Assembly (NCBI RefSeq): GCF_029207565.1
Contig: NZ_JANCMW010000001.1
Coordinates: 248,001 to 312,000, forward strand
Length of the DNA: 64,000 bases
Source: Marinobacter iranensis
GTDB taxonomy: Bacteria > Pseudomonadota > Gammaproteobacteria > Pseudomonadales > Oleiphilaceae
Direction: 5' to 3'
Positions 1-10,443 of this stretch are shown in pieces. The stretch's first letter is position 1; each line of letters begins with the position of its first letter. Made by a program: the position numbers and the translations under genes. The notes under the pieces were generated by a model. That model did no database searches. It had not been told where the DNA came from and worked only from the letters and a program-made list of their open reading frames with translations.

Positions 1-600
1 CGGGAAAGTGGTGATGAACCTCCCCTGGGGTACGCCATTGCCCAGTTGCACGGGATTTATATTCTTGCCCAAAGCCGCCAGGGCATGATTGTGGTTGATA
101 TGCACGCAGCCCACGAACGCATCACCTATGAACGCATGAAGCGTGCGCTGGACGCTCAGGATCTCAAAAGTCAGCCACTTCTGGTGCCGGTCTCCCTTGC
201 GGTCAGCCAGAAAGAAGCAGCGTTGGCTGAAACCCATGGTGAGGAACTTCTGCAATTGGGGTTGAGGGTTGAGCGCATTGGCCCTGAAACCCTCGCTGTC
301 AGGCAGATGCCAGCGCTGTTGCGGGGAGCGGATGCCGAGCAACTGGTAAGGGACGTGCTGTCGGACCTGATCGAGAACGGCGAAAGCGACCGCGTGGAGG
401 CCGTCACCCATGAACTGCTTGGTACCATGGCCTGTCATGGCTCGGTTCGGGCAAACCGGCAGTTGACCATCCCCGAAATGAACACCTTGCTGCGGGACAT
501 GGAAGCCACCGAGCGAAGCGGCCAATGCAACCATGGCCGACCTACCTGGACCGTGGTCACCCTGTCCGAGCTGGACAAGTTATTTCTGCGGGGGCGCTAA
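1..600 (+). CDS. mutL: DNA mismatch repair protein MutL, C-terminal part (5' end outside window)
   Basis: This is the C-terminal dimerisation domain of MutL, which links MutS mismatch recognition to strand incision. The frame is open from base 1, so the N-terminal ATPase domain lies upstream of the window. Three motifs of the nicking-endonuclease class of MutL are visible: [12 protein letters not shown] (the DQHA-x2-E-x4-E metal motif with Met for Gln), ACHGSVR, and CNHGRP near the C-terminus. E. coli-type MutL, which works with MutH, lacks this set. I therefore infer a MutH-independent repair system as in Pseudomonas. The stop is followed 7 bp later by the miaA start, so the two are probably co-transcribed. 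Confidence 0.95.
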   Translation, partial: RESGDEPPLGYAIAQLHGIYILAQSRQGMIVVDMHAAHERITYERMKRALDAQDLKSQPLLVPVSLAVSQKEAALAETHGEELLQLGLRVERIGPETLAVRQMPALLRGADAEQLVRDVLSDLIENGESDRVEAVTHELLGTMACHGSVRANRQLTIPEMNTLLRDMEATERSGQCNHGRPTWTVVTLSELDKLFLRGR

Positions 601-607
601 CGCCGGT

Positions 608-1648
608 ATGACGGTAACAACTGCTGAGGATGCCAAGCCTCCTGCCATATGCCTGATGGGGCCGACAGCCTCCGGCAAGACCGATCTGGCTATTGAGCTC
701 TGTCGCCATCTGCCCTGCGATATTGTCAGCGTTGATTCAGCCATGATTTACCGGGGTATGGACATTGGCACGGCCAAACCTTCCCGTGAGGAGCTGGCCC
801 GGGCACCCCACCGGCTGATCGATATCTGTGATCCTGCGGAAACATACTCTGCCGCGGACTTTCGTCGTGATGCCCTGCAGGAAATGGCCGAAATTACCGC
901 AGCAGGCCGGATCCCGCTGCTGGTGGGCGGTACCATGATGTATTTCAAGGCGCTGCTCCATGGCATGTCCGATCTTCCTCCCGCGGATCCTGCCATCCGG
1001 CAGGTGCTGGAGCAGGAAGCCCGGGAAAAGGGGTGGGGCGCCCTTCATAGGGAACTGGAACAGCAGGACCCGGTGGCGGCCAGGCTGATCCACCAGAATA
1101 ACCGGCAACGACTGGTCCGGGCGTTGGAGGTTATTCGTTTGACGGGCCGGCCGATTTCCTCAATTTGGCAGGATAAACCAGCCAGCGAGCGGGTCACCAC
1201 CGGTGACCAAAACAGGGAAAGCATTGAGGATTACACCTATTTCACCCAATGGCAGGCAGACGAAGCGCCGACTCTTCCGTATACTGTAGTGCAGCTTGCG
1301 ATGGCTCCCGCCGAGAGGCGAATGCTCCATGAAAGAATAAGCCTGCGTTTCCAGGCAATGCTGGATGCGGGTTTTCTTGATGAGGTCAGGGCGCTGATGG
1401 CCAGAGGTGATCTGCACCCCGGCCTGCCTTCCATGCGTTGTGTTGGGTATCGCCAGGGCTGGGCCTACCTGGCTGGTGATTATGACTACGACACCATGGT
1501 GGGCAAGGGCGTTGCCGCTACTCGGCAGCTTGCCAAGCGACAGCTGACCTGGTTGCGAAAATGGTCCGGTGTGGACTGGCTCTCCAGTGACGACAAACTT
1601 ATGTCAGGCACTGCCTTGAAAATTATTGAATCTCGCACCACATTTTAA
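608..1648 (+). CDS. miaA: tRNA dimethylallyltransferase MiaA
   Basis: MiaA transfers a dimethylallyl group to N6 of A37 in tRNAs reading UNN codons; MiaB, also in this window at 34.6-35.9 kb, completes the ms2i6A modification. The 346-residue product opens with the P-loop GPTASGKT (about residues 18-25), followed by the [18 protein letters not shown] substrate region and the DICDP and [11 protein letters not shown] blocks typical of the family. I chose ATG 608 because it puts the P-loop at the usual distance from the N-terminus; the frame is open upstream to 533, but that part overlaps mutL. The order mutL-miaA-hfq-hflX-hflKC is the classic gammaproteobacterial superoperon. Confidence 0.96.
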   Translation: MTVTTAEDAKPPAICLMGPTASGKTDLAIELCRHLPCDIVSVDSAMIYRGMDIGTAKPSREELARAPHRLIDICDPAETYSAADFRRDALQEMAEITAAGRIPLLVGGTMMYFKALLHGMSDLPPADPAIRQVLEQEAREKGWGALHRELEQQDPVAARLIHQNNRQRLVRALEVIRLTGRPISSIWQDKPASERVTTGDQNRESIEDYTYFTQWQADEAPTLPYTVVQLAMAPAERRMLHERISLRFQAMLDAGFLDEVRALMARGDLHPGLPSMRCVGYRQGWAYLAGDYDYDTMVGKGVAATRQLAKRQLTWLRKWSGVDWLSSDDKLMSGTALKIIESRTTF

Positions 1649-1694
1649 AACTGAATATGACGATCTGCCTTTACTTATAAACAGGAGAAAACAC

Positions 1695-1943
1695 ATGTCA
1701 AAAGGGCACTCTCTACAAGACCCTTACCTTAATGCATTACGCAAGGAACGCATTCCGGTTTCCATCTTTCTGGTCAATGGCATCAAGCTTCAGGGCCAGA
1801 TTGAGTCTTTCGACCAGTTCGTGATTTTGCTGAAAAATACTGTCAGCCAGATGGTCTACAAGCATGCCATTTCCACGGTGGTGCCTGCGCGGAACGTTCG
1901 TATCCCGCCACAGGCCCCGGGCGGAGAAGAGTCTGAGGACTGA
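1695..1943 (+). CDS. hfq: RNA chaperone Hfq
   Basis: Hfq is a hexameric Sm-fold chaperone that pairs small RNAs with mRNAs. The 82-residue protein has the Sm1 segment (residues 8-46, with QDPYLN and the [13 protein letters not shown] strand) and the Sm2 motif VYKHAIST that forms the proximal RNA-binding face. The C-terminal tail is short and acidic (GGEESED), as in Pseudomonas, unlike the long E. coli tail. ATG 1695 is chosen because AGGAGA lies 6-7 bases upstream and the protein begins [10 protein letters not shown] as in relatives. It lies 46 bp after miaA and 119 bp before hflX. Confidence 0.97.
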   Translation: MSKGHSLQDPYLNALRKERIPVSIFLVNGIKLQGQIESFDQFVILLKNTVSQMVYKHAISTVVPARNVRIPPQAPGGEESED

Positions 1944-1968
1944 TTTACCCGGTAATACCGGCGTTGTC

Positions 1969-2024
1969 ACCCGCGCTCCCGAAGAGCCTGCTCAGGCTCC
2001 CAGGGCCGCGGGTGCTTGTTTTGG
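1969..2024 (+). terminator. GC-rich hairpin between hfq and hflX (weak terminator or attenuator)
   Basis: An outer stem ACCCGCG (1969-1975) pairs with CGCGGGT (2007-2013) and encloses an inner stem GAGCCTG/CAGGCTC. The 3' side is followed by a mixed GCTTGTTTTGG, so the T-tract is poor. It probably weakens read-through from hfq into hflX or stabilises the hfq 3' end; this is inferred from structure only. Confidence 0.4.
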
Positions 2025-2062
2025 TGGTAAATGCAGCCTGACTGATTTGGAGTTATTACTAC

Positions 2063-3361
2063 TTGTTTGAGCGTCCCGACGTTGGTGAACGGGCGATTCT
2101 CGTTCACATTGAGTTTTCCTCCCACGAGGAGTCCGAGGACCTGGATGAGTTCCGTGAGCTGGTCTGGTCCGCCGGAGTGGAGCCGGTTGGTATTGTTACC
2201 GGGTCCCGTAAACAGCCCAGCCCCAGATTGTTTGTGGGCAAGGGTAAGCTGGAAGAAATCCGTGATGCGGTGACAGCTGGTGAAGCCGATGTAGTGCTTT
2301 TTAACCATGCGCTCAGCCCCAGTCAGGAACGTAACATCGAGCGCGAGCTCAGCTGTCGCGTGCTTGATCGCACCGGCGTCATCCTGGATATTTTTGCCCA
2401 GCGTGCCCGTACCCATGAAGGTAAGCTTCAGGTAGAGTTGGCCCAACTCGAGCATATGTCGACCCGCTTGATCCGGGGTTGGACACACCTTGAACGGCAA
2501 AAAGGCGGTATTGGCCTGCGTGGCCCGGGTGAAACCCAGTTGGAGACCGACCGGCGGTTGCTCAGGGAGCGTATCAAGTCCATTCATCGCCGGCTCGAGA
2601 AAGTCCGAAAACAGCGCAACCAGGGGCGCCGGGCCCGAAAGCGTGCGGATATTCCAACCGTCTCGCTGGTGGGTTACACCAATGCGGGCAAGTCCACGCT
2701 GTTCAATCGTATCACCACCTCCACCGTGTATGCGGCGGATCAGCTGTTTGCCACCCTTGACCCGACGCTGAGACGGCTGGAACTTCCGGATATAGGTCCG
2801 GTCGTAATGGCTGACACCGTCGGGTTTATCCGGCACCTCCCCCATAAATTGGTAGAAGCCTTTCGTGCCACCCTGGAAGAAACCACGGAAGCCTCCATCC
2901 TTCTTCACATAATCGACTGTCACGACAACCGGCGTGAAGAGAATATGGAGCAGGTGGAAGAGGTGCTGGCGGAAATCGGTGCCGACGAGATCCCGGTGCT
3001 GCAGGTTTTCAACAAGATTGATCTGCTTGATAATTTTCAGCCACGAATTGAGCGCAACGAAGATGGCGTACCGGTTCGTGTTTGGGTCTCCGCTGTCACC
3101 GGGGAAGGGCTTGAGGGCTTGTTCGATACCATTGTGGAGCGACTGGCTGAAGATGTTATTCACCAGTTTGTCCTGCTGGGACCGGCCGATGGAAAACTGC
3201 GGGCGCTACTGCACGAGGCAGGATCTGTATTAACTGAAAATCACCGCGATAGTGGGGATTCGGTGCTTGAGGTCCGCTTGCAGCACCGGGACTGGTTACA
3301 GCTTCTGAGCCGTGCCGGCGTACGGGAAAAAGACGTAAGACTTGAAGAACAACGTATATAG
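2063..3361 (+). CDS. hflX: GTPase HflX (ribosome-splitting/rescue factor)
   Basis: HflX binds the 50S subunit and splits stalled ribosomes under heat stress. The 432-residue protein has the N-terminal HflX domain (to about residue 180, including the GLRGPGETQLE motif), a coiled linker, then a G domain with P-loop GYTNAGKST (about residue 203), switch II DTVGFI and NKID. A C-terminal domain of about 70 residues follows. The start is a TTG: the product MFERPDVGERA matches the normal HflX N-terminus, and GGAG lies about 10 bases upstream. No ATG in frame gives a family-like N-terminus. Confidence 0.95.
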   Translation: MFERPDVGERAILVHIEFSSHEESEDLDEFRELVWSAGVEPVGIVTGSRKQPSPRLFVGKGKLEEIRDAVTAGEADVVLFNHALSPSQERNIERELSCRVLDRTGVILDIFAQRARTHEGKLQVELAQLEHMSTRLIRGWTHLERQKGGIGLRGPGETQLETDRRLLRERIKSIHRRLEKVRKQRNQGRRARKRADIPTVSLVGYTNAGKSTLFNRITTSTVYAADQLFATLDPTLRRLELPDIGPVVMADTVGFIRHLPHKLVEAFRATLEETTEASILLHIIDCHDNRREENMEQVEEVLAEIGADEIPVLQVFNKIDLLDNFQPRIERNEDGVPVRVWVSAVTGEGLEGLFDTIVERLAEDVIHQFVLLGPADGKLRALLHEAGSVLTENHRDSGDSVLEVRLQHRDWLQLLSRAGVREKDVRLEEQRI

Positions 3362-3439
3362 ACCGGCTGTGCTATTGCCGGGGCGCTTATAAATCCCTAG
3401 TATTTGCAGCCATTCGATTAGTTTGGAACGGAGAACACT

Positions 3440-4639
3440 ATGGCCTGGAATGAACCGGGTGGAAACCGAAACGACAATGATCCCTGGGGAACCGGTGGCG
3501 GTCGTGGCGGCAAGGATCAGGGTCCACCAGACCTGGATGAGGCGCTGAAAAAGGGCCTCGACAAACTCAACCGCTTGCTGGGTGGCAAGGGCAATAAATC
3601 CGGAGGTAATGGCGGCAGCTCGTCTTCAGGTGGTGGCGCCGGTGGCTTTGGTGCCATTCTCGCGCTGGCGGCGATCATTTTTGCCGGGTACGTCATATTC
3701 CAGTCGTTCTACATCGTGAACGAACAGGAGCGGGCGGTTGTGCTGCGCTTCGGTGAATACAGTCGTACCGAAACCCCTGGCCTGCGTTTCAAGGTGCCGT
3801 TGATCGATAGCGTACATCTGGTCAGGGTGACCAGCGTACGGAACGCTGAATCCACCGGCCAGATGTTGACCCAGGATGAGAATCTCGTCTCCGTTGACCT
3901 GCAGGTTCAGTATCGCGTTGGTGATGCCAAGGCTTATGTGCTGAATGTTCGTGATTCCAATCAAGCGCTGGCATTTGCCACCGACAGCGCCTTGCGCCAT
4001 GAGGTTGGCAGTTCGACCCTGGACGACGTGCTGACCGAAGGGCGTGCGGAACTGGCGGTTCGCGTTGAGCAGCGTCTCCAGAGTTTCCTGGAGGAGTACG
4101 GTACCGGCCTGTCGATCGTAAGGGTGAACGTTGAAAGCACCCAGCCACCCAATGAGGTGCAGGACGCTTTCCGTGAAGTGCAGCGTGCTCGTGAGGACGA
4201 GCAGCAGGTCAAGGAAGAAGCGGAAACCTATCGTAACAAGGTAGTTCCCGAGGCACGTGGTAGGGCTCAGCGCCTGACTGAGGAGGCTGCGGCCTACAAG
4301 CAACAGGTAATCGAGCGTGCTCGTGGTGAAACCTCACGCTTCCTCGCGGTGCTTGGTGTTTACGAGACAGCGCCAGAGGTCACTCGTGAGCGCATGTACA
4401 TCCAGGCGCTTGAAAGGGTCCTGTCGAACACCAGCAAAGTTCTGGTTGACACCGAAAGCAGCGATAACATGATGTACTTGCCTCTGGACAGGCTGACGAA
4501 TCGTTCTGGCACAAGCACCGGTAACCAGAGCAGCTCTGGTAGCTCCGGCAGCAGTGACATCGATATCAAGACCCTGTCAGACCAGGTGATTCAGGAGCTG
4601 CGTGGCAGGCAGGATACTGACGTTCGGAGGAGTAGATAA
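3440..4639 (+). CDS. hflK: FtsH protease regulator HflK
   Basis: HflK and HflC form a large membrane cage that encloses and restrains the FtsH protease. This 399-residue protein starts with a Gly/Asn-rich cytoplasmic tail (residues 1-70), then one membrane segment (about 71-92) and a periplasmic SPFH/band-7 domain, followed by a charged helical region rich in Ala/Glu/Arg. The C-terminal 45 residues are Ser/Gly-rich and low complexity. Its stop overlaps the hflC start in TAATG, so translation is coupled. ATG 3440 has GGAG about 8 bases upstream. Confidence 0.96.
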   Translation: MAWNEPGGNRNDNDPWGTGGGRGGKDQGPPDLDEALKKGLDKLNRLLGGKGNKSGGNGGSSSSGGGAGGFGAILALAAIIFAGYVIFQSFYIVNEQERAVVLRFGEYSRTETPGLRFKVPLIDSVHLVRVTSVRNAESTGQMLTQDENLVSVDLQVQYRVGDAKAYVLNVRDSNQALAFATDSALRHEVGSSTLDDVLTEGRAELAVRVEQRLQSFLEEYGTGLSIVRVNVESTQPPNEVQDAFREVQRAREDEQQVKEEAETYRNKVVPEARGRAQRLTEEAAAYKQQVIERARGETSRFLAVLGVYETAPEVTRERMYIQALERVLSNTSKVLVDTESSDNMMYLPLDRLTNRSGTSTGNQSSSGSSGSSDIDIKTLSDQVIQELRGRQDTDVRRSR

Positions 4640-5517
4640 TGATGGGACCCAAAAGTATTGTGGGCCTTGCAGGCGCCCTGATCGTCATACTTGTTGCGCT
4701 TTCCAGTGTGTACATCATTCCGGAAACCCATCGGGGTGTGCTGTTGCGGTTCGGTGAGTTGATCGAAACGGACATCGAAGCGGGCCTTCACTTCAAGGTG
4801 CCGGTAATCGATCAGGTGAGAGAATTTGATGTCCGGTTGCTGACGACCGATCTTCCTACGCGTCAGTATCTGACCATCGAGAAGAAGCCGTTGGATGTGG
4901 ATTCGTACATTGCCTGGAAAATTCGCGACGTGGACCAGTTCTACCGGGCCACCGGCGGCGACGAGTACCGTGCTTCCGAACTGCTGCTGTCCCGGGTGGA
5001 CAATGGTCTGCGGGATGAGTTCGGTGTCCGGACCATGGTCGAGGTGGTTTCGGGCCAGCGTGATGAGCTGATGCACACCCTGCGGGACCGTGTGAATGAG
5101 ACAGTTCTGAAGGAGTTCGGCATCGAGGTGGTGGATATCCGCGTCAAGGCCATTGAATTCCCGGGCCAGGTCAGCCAGAACGTATTCCGGCGCATGGCCA
5201 CCGAGCGTGAGAAGCTGGCGCAGGAATTCCGTTCCCGCGGTCGCGAGCTTGCCGAAGGGATTCGCGCGGATGCCGATCGTCAACGCACGGTCATCCTGGC
5301 CGAGGCATTCGCCAAGGCTGAAGAGATGCGTGGTGAAGGGGATGCCCAGGCCGCGCAGATTTACGCCGATGCCTACGGTTCGAACAGTGAGTTCTACAGC
5401 TTCTATCGCAGTCTTGAGGCCTACCAGAGCACGTTTGACAGCAAGGATGACATCATGGTGATCGACACAGAGAGTGACTTCCTCAAGTTCCTGAAGGACC
5501 CGCAGGGAAGCCGCTGA
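4639..5517 (+). CDS. hflC: FtsH protease regulator HflC
   Basis: Partner of HflK in the FtsH-HflKC assembly. The 292-residue protein has an N-terminal signal-anchor (residues 5-26) and a single SPFH domain, with the family phrase VYIIPETHRGVLLRFGE near the start. It begins at the overlapping TAATG with hflK; a second ATG follows directly at 4642, and AGGAG upstream suits either. A strong terminator lies 20 bp after the stop, so hflC is the last gene of the mutL-hflC transcription unit. Confidence 0.96.
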   Translation: MMGPKSIVGLAGALIVILVALSSVYIIPETHRGVLLRFGELIETDIEAGLHFKVPVIDQVREFDVRLLTTDLPTRQYLTIEKKPLDVDSYIAWKIRDVDQFYRATGGDEYRASELLLSRVDNGLRDEFGVRTMVEVVSGQRDELMHTLRDRVNETVLKEFGIEVVDIRVKAIEFPGQVSQNVFRRMATEREKLAQEFRSRGRELAEGIRADADRQRTVILAEAFAKAEEMRGEGDAQAAQIYADAYGSNSEFYSFYRSLEAYQSTFDSKDDIMVIDTESDFLKFLKDPQGSR

Positions 5518-5536
5518 TCGACGTCGCGGTCACGAC

Positions 5537-5570
5537 AAAACCGGAATACCTCGGTATTCCGGTTTTTTTG
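5537..5570 (+). terminator. Rho-independent terminator after hflC
   Basis: A 14-bp stem (AAAACCGGAATACC with its complement) closes on a 3-base loop and runs into seven Ts. It cleanly ends the hfl operon ahead of hisZ. Confidence 0.9.
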
Positions 5571-5700
5571 TGCCTGCCAACAGTGTAAAATTCTGCCGGT
5601 TTTGGTCCGGGTTTTTATCTTCCCCCGGACATCGCCCTAAATCCTGTGCACTCCCGTGGTCCGAGTTCTCGCCATGGGGCAAAACGGACAACAGAATCTC

Positions 5701-6882
5701 ATGACAGTATCTGACCGCTGGCTACTGCCGGATGGCGTGGAAGACATCCTTCCGCCACTGGCTGGACAGATTGAATCCCTGCGCCGTGATGTAATGGATA
5801 CCTGCCAGCGTTGGGGCTACCAGCTGGTTATCCCGCCGCTAATTGAGTATCTCGAATCGCTGTTTACCGGCACCGGGCATGATCTGGAGCTTCAGACCTT
5901 CAAGCTGACCGATCAGCTGACCGGCCGGATGATGGGGTTGCGCGCGGATATGACGCCCCAGGCGGCGCGTATCGATGCCCATACCCTTGGGCAGGAAGGC
6001 ATTACCCGTCTTTGCTATGCCGGCCATGTCCTGCATACCCGGCCACGTCATATGCTGACGGGCCGCACGCCCATCCAGGCTGGCTGCGAGCTGTTTGGCA
6101 GCGCTTCGGAATCGGCGGACCTGGAAGTGATCAGCCTGATGCTGGAAACCCTGCGGGTGTCCGGCCTGCCGCGAATCCACCTGGACCTCGCTCATGTGGC
6201 GATCTACGAAACCCTCGTGGGCGAGGCAGGATTTGACCGCGATACCGGCGCCGCCATCTTTGATGCCATGGCTCGCAAATCGGTGCCGGAACTGGATGAA
6301 ATGCTGGGCGAATGCCCGCCGGGGTCCGCTGGCGGCATGCTCAGGGAACTGGCCAGGGTCAGTGGTGGGAAGGAAGCGCTGATCGAAGCAAAACGCATCC
6401 TTGAGGGTGCGCCGAAACCGCTGCGTCAGGCGTTGGATCAACTGGAGCGGGTGGCAGAGATGTTGTCCGGTAGCTATCCGGAAGTAAGCTTTGGTTTCGA
6501 CTTCTGTGAGCTTCGCGGATACAACTACCACACCGGGCTGGTGTTTGCGGCCTATGTACCCGGGCATGGCGACGCGGTTGCGAAGGGCGGTCGCTACGAT
6601 GCCATCGGCAGTGATTTCGGCCGCGCCCGACCCGCCACGGGGTTCAGTCTGGACATTCGGGCGTTGGTCTCACTTGGCCAGCGCGCCAGCCATGCCCGCA
6701 GGTCCATTTGGGCACCGGCAGTCAACGACCCAGCGCTGGATGGTGTTATTTCCGGGTTACGGATGACTGAAACGGTTGTCCGGGCCTTGCCGGAAGACGA
6801 AGGCGTTGATCCACGGTCTCGTAATTGCGACCGTGTTCTGGTGAAGCGTGACGGTCAGTGGGCCGTGGAGCAGTTGGACTGA
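5701..6882 (+). CDS. hisZ: ATP phosphoribosyltransferase regulatory subunit HisZ
   Basis: HisZ is a catalytically inactive paralogue of histidyl-tRNA synthetase that activates the short form of HisG in the first step of histidine synthesis. The protein has class II synthetase motif-like blocks (PPLIEYLESLFTG, LRADMTPQAARI) but is only 393 residues and lacks the C-terminal anticodon-binding domain. Its presence implies a short-form HisG elsewhere. ATG 5701 is chosen because MTVSDRWLLPDGVED is the family N-terminus; the frame is open to GTG 5656 but the extra residues are not family-like. The hisZ-purA order is common in Pseudomonas and Marinobacter. Confidence 0.93.
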   Translation: MTVSDRWLLPDGVEDILPPLAGQIESLRRDVMDTCQRWGYQLVIPPLIEYLESLFTGTGHDLELQTFKLTDQLTGRMMGLRADMTPQAARIDAHTLGQEGITRLCYAGHVLHTRPRHMLTGRTPIQAGCELFGSASESADLEVISLMLETLRVSGLPRIHLDLAHVAIYETLVGEAGFDRDTGAAIFDAMARKSVPELDEMLGECPPGSAGGMLRELARVSGGKEALIEAKRILEGAPKPLRQALDQLERVAEMLSGSYPEVSFGFDFCELRGYNYHTGLVFAAYVPGHGDAVAKGGRYDAIGSDFGRARPATGFSLDIRALVSLGQRASHARRSIWAPAVNDPALDGVISGLRMTETVVRALPEDEGVDPRSRNCDRVLVKRDGQWAVEQLD

Positions 6883-6953
6883 TAACCCCGGAATCGGGCC
6901 ACTCATTTACAGGTAAACCTGCGGGTACCCGTCGTCTGGCGAGACCGCATTGA

Positions 6954-8258
<1,305 letters not shown>

Positions 8259-8283
8259 TCCTCCAGTGTTGTCGCGGCTTGCC

Positions 8284-9279
8284 TCAGGGCTTGTCCGCGA
8301 TAACGGTTGCCCTTTTCGGGCCCGGATAGCCTTCCACGGTTTTCGTTGGGTCGTCCGGGTCCAGAAAGTCTTTCAGCGACTGAAACCGCATCCAGTCCGT
8401 GCTCCGCTGTTCTTCCGTGGTGGTTTCGGTCACATCCACCACGCGGGCGTTGCGGAAGCCGGTCCGGTCCAGCCAGCGCAGCAGTGTGTCGCAGCTGGGC
8501 AGGAACCATACATTCCGCATCTGGCCATAGCGGTCCTCCGGCATCAGGCTATAGCCTTCCGGCCCATCCGCAATCAGGGTTTCCAGTACCAGCTCACCCC
8601 CCGGGCGGAGCGTATCCTTCAGTTCCAGAAGATGATCCAGTGGCGATCGGCGGTGGTAGAGCACACCCATGGAGAAGGTGGTGTCGAAAGCCTCCAGTTT
8701 TGCTGGCAGGTCTTCCATGCGCACAGGCAGCAGGTCAATACGCTGCTCCGGGCTGACATAGCGTTTGACGCTCAGGAACTGAAACAGGAACAACAGCCCC
8801 GGATCAATACCGATCACCCGACCGGCGCCTTCACCGAGCATGCGCCAGCAGTGGTAGCCTGAGCCACAACCCACGTCCAGTACCTGCCGGCCATCCAGGT
8901 CTGACAGGTAGGGCGCCACCCGGTCCCATTTCCAGTCTGAACGCCACTCGGTATCGATATAGGTTCCAAAGAATTCAAACGGGCCCTTGCGCCAGGGCAT
9001 CAGCCCACGAAGACTCTGTTCGAGCTGATCAGCGGCCCCTGCTGACAGAGACTGGTCCGCGCGCAGGGTAATGGCCGGGCGGTCCAGTTCGGTTTTCACA
9101 TTGCCGATGGCGGGCAATGTGTCCAGTGCCCGCATCCAGCGTGCGATGTCTCCGTGGGGGTTCTCGTCGAAGCGTTTGCGAAGCTGTTGCTGTAGCAGGA
9201 TTCGCCAGTGTTCCAGGCCACGGCTGTCCAGGTCGTCGAACAGTGGGGCGAAACACCTCTGCCAGTCGAAAGTCGTCAT
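8284..9279 (-). CDS. cmoB: tRNA U34 carboxymethyltransferase CmoB
   Basis: CmoB transfers the carboxymethyl group of carboxy-SAM to 5-hydroxyuridine at the tRNA wobble position, giving cmo5U. The 331-residue protein has a family-specific N-terminal half and a Rossmann SAM domain with VLDVGCGSGYHCWRMLG. I use ATG 9279 because MTTFDWQRCFAPLFDDLD is the usual N-terminus; a longer frame to 9342 adds 21 residues that overlap cmoA. It lies 11 bp after cmoA, whose product makes its cofactor. Confidence 0.95.
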   Translation of the reverse strand: MTTFDWQRCFAPLFDDLDSRGLEHWRILLQQQLRKRFDENPHGDIARWMRALDTLPAIGNVKTELDRPAITLRADQSLSAGAADQLEQSLRGLMPWRKGPFEFFGTYIDTEWRSDWKWDRVAPYLSDLDGRQVLDVGCGSGYHCWRMLGEGAGRVIGIDPGLLFLFQFLSVKRYVSPEQRIDLLPVRMEDLPAKLEAFDTTFSMGVLYHRRSPLDHLLELKDTLRPGGELVLETLIADGPEGYSLMPEDRYGQMRNVWFLPSCDTLLRWLDRTGFRNARVVDVTETTTEEQRSTDWMRFQSLKDFLDPDDPTKTVEGYPGPKRATVIADKP

Positions 9280-9290
9280 GAAGGCTCCGT

Positions 9291-10046
9291 TCAGGGCGAT
9301 TTGATGGCGAGCATGGAAACGAAATTGAAGCACTGATACCACACCATGACCTGGTTGAAACCGGCATCCGTCAGCCGTTGTCGATGTTCCGCCAGGGTTT
9401 CGGGAATCAGCACCTGTTCCAGGGCGGATCGCTTCTGGCTTATTTCGAGGTCGGAGTAGCCGTTGGCCCGCTTGAATTCATGGTGGAGCTGCGTCTGTAT
9501 CGCCTGCTCCTCTTCGGATTCAAAACGGATTTTTTCGGACAGGATCAGCACACCCCCGGGCAGGGTGGCATCGGCAATACGCGTCATCAGCTCCGCCCGT
9601 CTTTCGGGCGCCACGAATTGCAGGGTGAAATTCAGGGTGGTCACGGAGGCGTTCATCAGTTCGGTGTCGAGGATGTCTTCACAACGCAGCGAAACCGGCA
9701 GAGGGTGATCGTCCAGGGCAATATAATGCTCGCAGCGTTCAATCATCGCGGCCGAATTGTCGACGCCAGTAAGAATGCAATCGCGGTCGCCAATGCCGTG
9801 CCGCATGGCCAGTGTCGAGGCGCCGAGGGAGCAGCCGAGATCGTAGCAATGACTGCCTGGCCGGGCGTATTGCTCGGTGATCACCTCAATCATCGGAATA
9901 ATGGTGGTATAGCCGGGGACCGACCGCCGGATCATGTCTGGAAAAACCCGCGCGACAGAGGCGTCAAAGCGGAATTCCCCGGTTTCACGTTCACTGGCAA
10001 ACAGCCGATCCAGTGCCTGCCCCGGCTTTTTGTTGCTGTTACTCAT
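9291..10046 (-). CDS. cmoA: Carboxy-S-adenosyl-L-methionine synthase CmoA
   Basis: CmoA makes carboxy-SAM from SAM and prephenate, used by CmoB encoded just downstream. The 251-residue protein has a Rossmann fold with CYDLGCSLGASTLAMRHG and the ...LNFTLQFV block characteristic of CmoA. ATG 10046 (MSNSNKKPGQALDRLFASE) is preferred to the open frame reaching 10205, because the upstream residues are read from the neighbouring gene in another frame. The start overlaps the end of the upstream gene (10039-10410) by 8 bp, suggesting coupled translation. Confidence 0.95.
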   Translation of the reverse strand: MSNSNKKPGQALDRLFASERETGEFRFDASVARVFPDMIRRSVPGYTTIIPMIEVITEQYARPGSHCYDLGCSLGASTLAMRHGIGDRDCILTGVDNSAAMIERCEHYIALDDHPLPVSLRCEDILDTELMNASVTTLNFTLQFVAPERRAELMTRIADATLPGGVLILSEKIRFESEEEQAIQTQLHHEFKRANGYSDLEISQKRSALEQVLIPETLAEHRQRLTDAGFNQVMVWYQCFNFVSMLAIKSP

Positions 10047-10410
10047 TGTCTGCGGGCTCCTGCCCCTCGTGGACGGGCCGGTCGTGTACCGGCGCCGGGC
10101 CACGGCTACAGCGAACCCCCCGGTTCTTGTAGTCGACGAGAATGCCTCGGAAGTCCGGGTCCACATCGGCGGCGATGGCCAGGAAGCCTTGCTCACACAC
10201 GGCATGCAGTTCCGACGACTTGGGTGACATGCGAAATTCTTCGCCAGGTTTTATGTGGACCGCCTCGAATTCACCAACGGGCACATGGTCCTTGTTGCCT
10301 GAGTGGTCAATCCTGCCGCTGGCTTCCAGCACAACAATGGTAACGATGATGGTACCGATGGCGGTGGCAATCAGGCTTCGGATGGTAAATCTGGCCTCAC
10401 TCTGGCTCAT
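10039..10410 (-). CDS. Hypothetical membrane-anchored protein upstream of cmoA
   Basis: I do not recognise a family. The 123-residue product has one N-terminal hydrophobic segment (about residues 12-30, SLIATAIGTIIVTIVVLEA) and a periplasmic-type remainder with two cysteines (VCEQGFLA and VRCSRG) that could form a disulfide. The C-terminus is proline- and charge-rich. ATG 10410 has GGAG about 8 bases upstream; a TTG precedes it. The 3' end overlaps cmoA by 8 bp, so it is in the same operon, between srkA and cmoA. A link to tRNA modification is not implied. Confidence 0.7.
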   Translation of the reverse strand: MSQSEARFTIRSLIATAIGTIIVTIVVLEASGRIDHSGNKDHVPVGEFEAVHIKPGEEFRMSPKSSELHAVCEQGFLAIAADVDPDFRGILVDYKNRGVRCSRGPAPVHDRPVHEGQEPADNE

Positions 10411-10443
10411 CAATCAGTCTCCGGTATGTCGGTTGTAGCGGCC

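Noticed and set aside
1967..3163. 398-residue open frame antisense to hflX
   Set aside because: It lies wholly within a well-supported + strand gene, matches no family and is a codon-bias shadow; the same holds for other long antisense frames opposite leuS, yhdP, mreB and the acyl-CoA dehydrogenases.
5656..5700. Upstream GTG/ATG starts for hisZ
   Set aside because: The extra residues do not match HisZ and no better ribosome-binding site is present.
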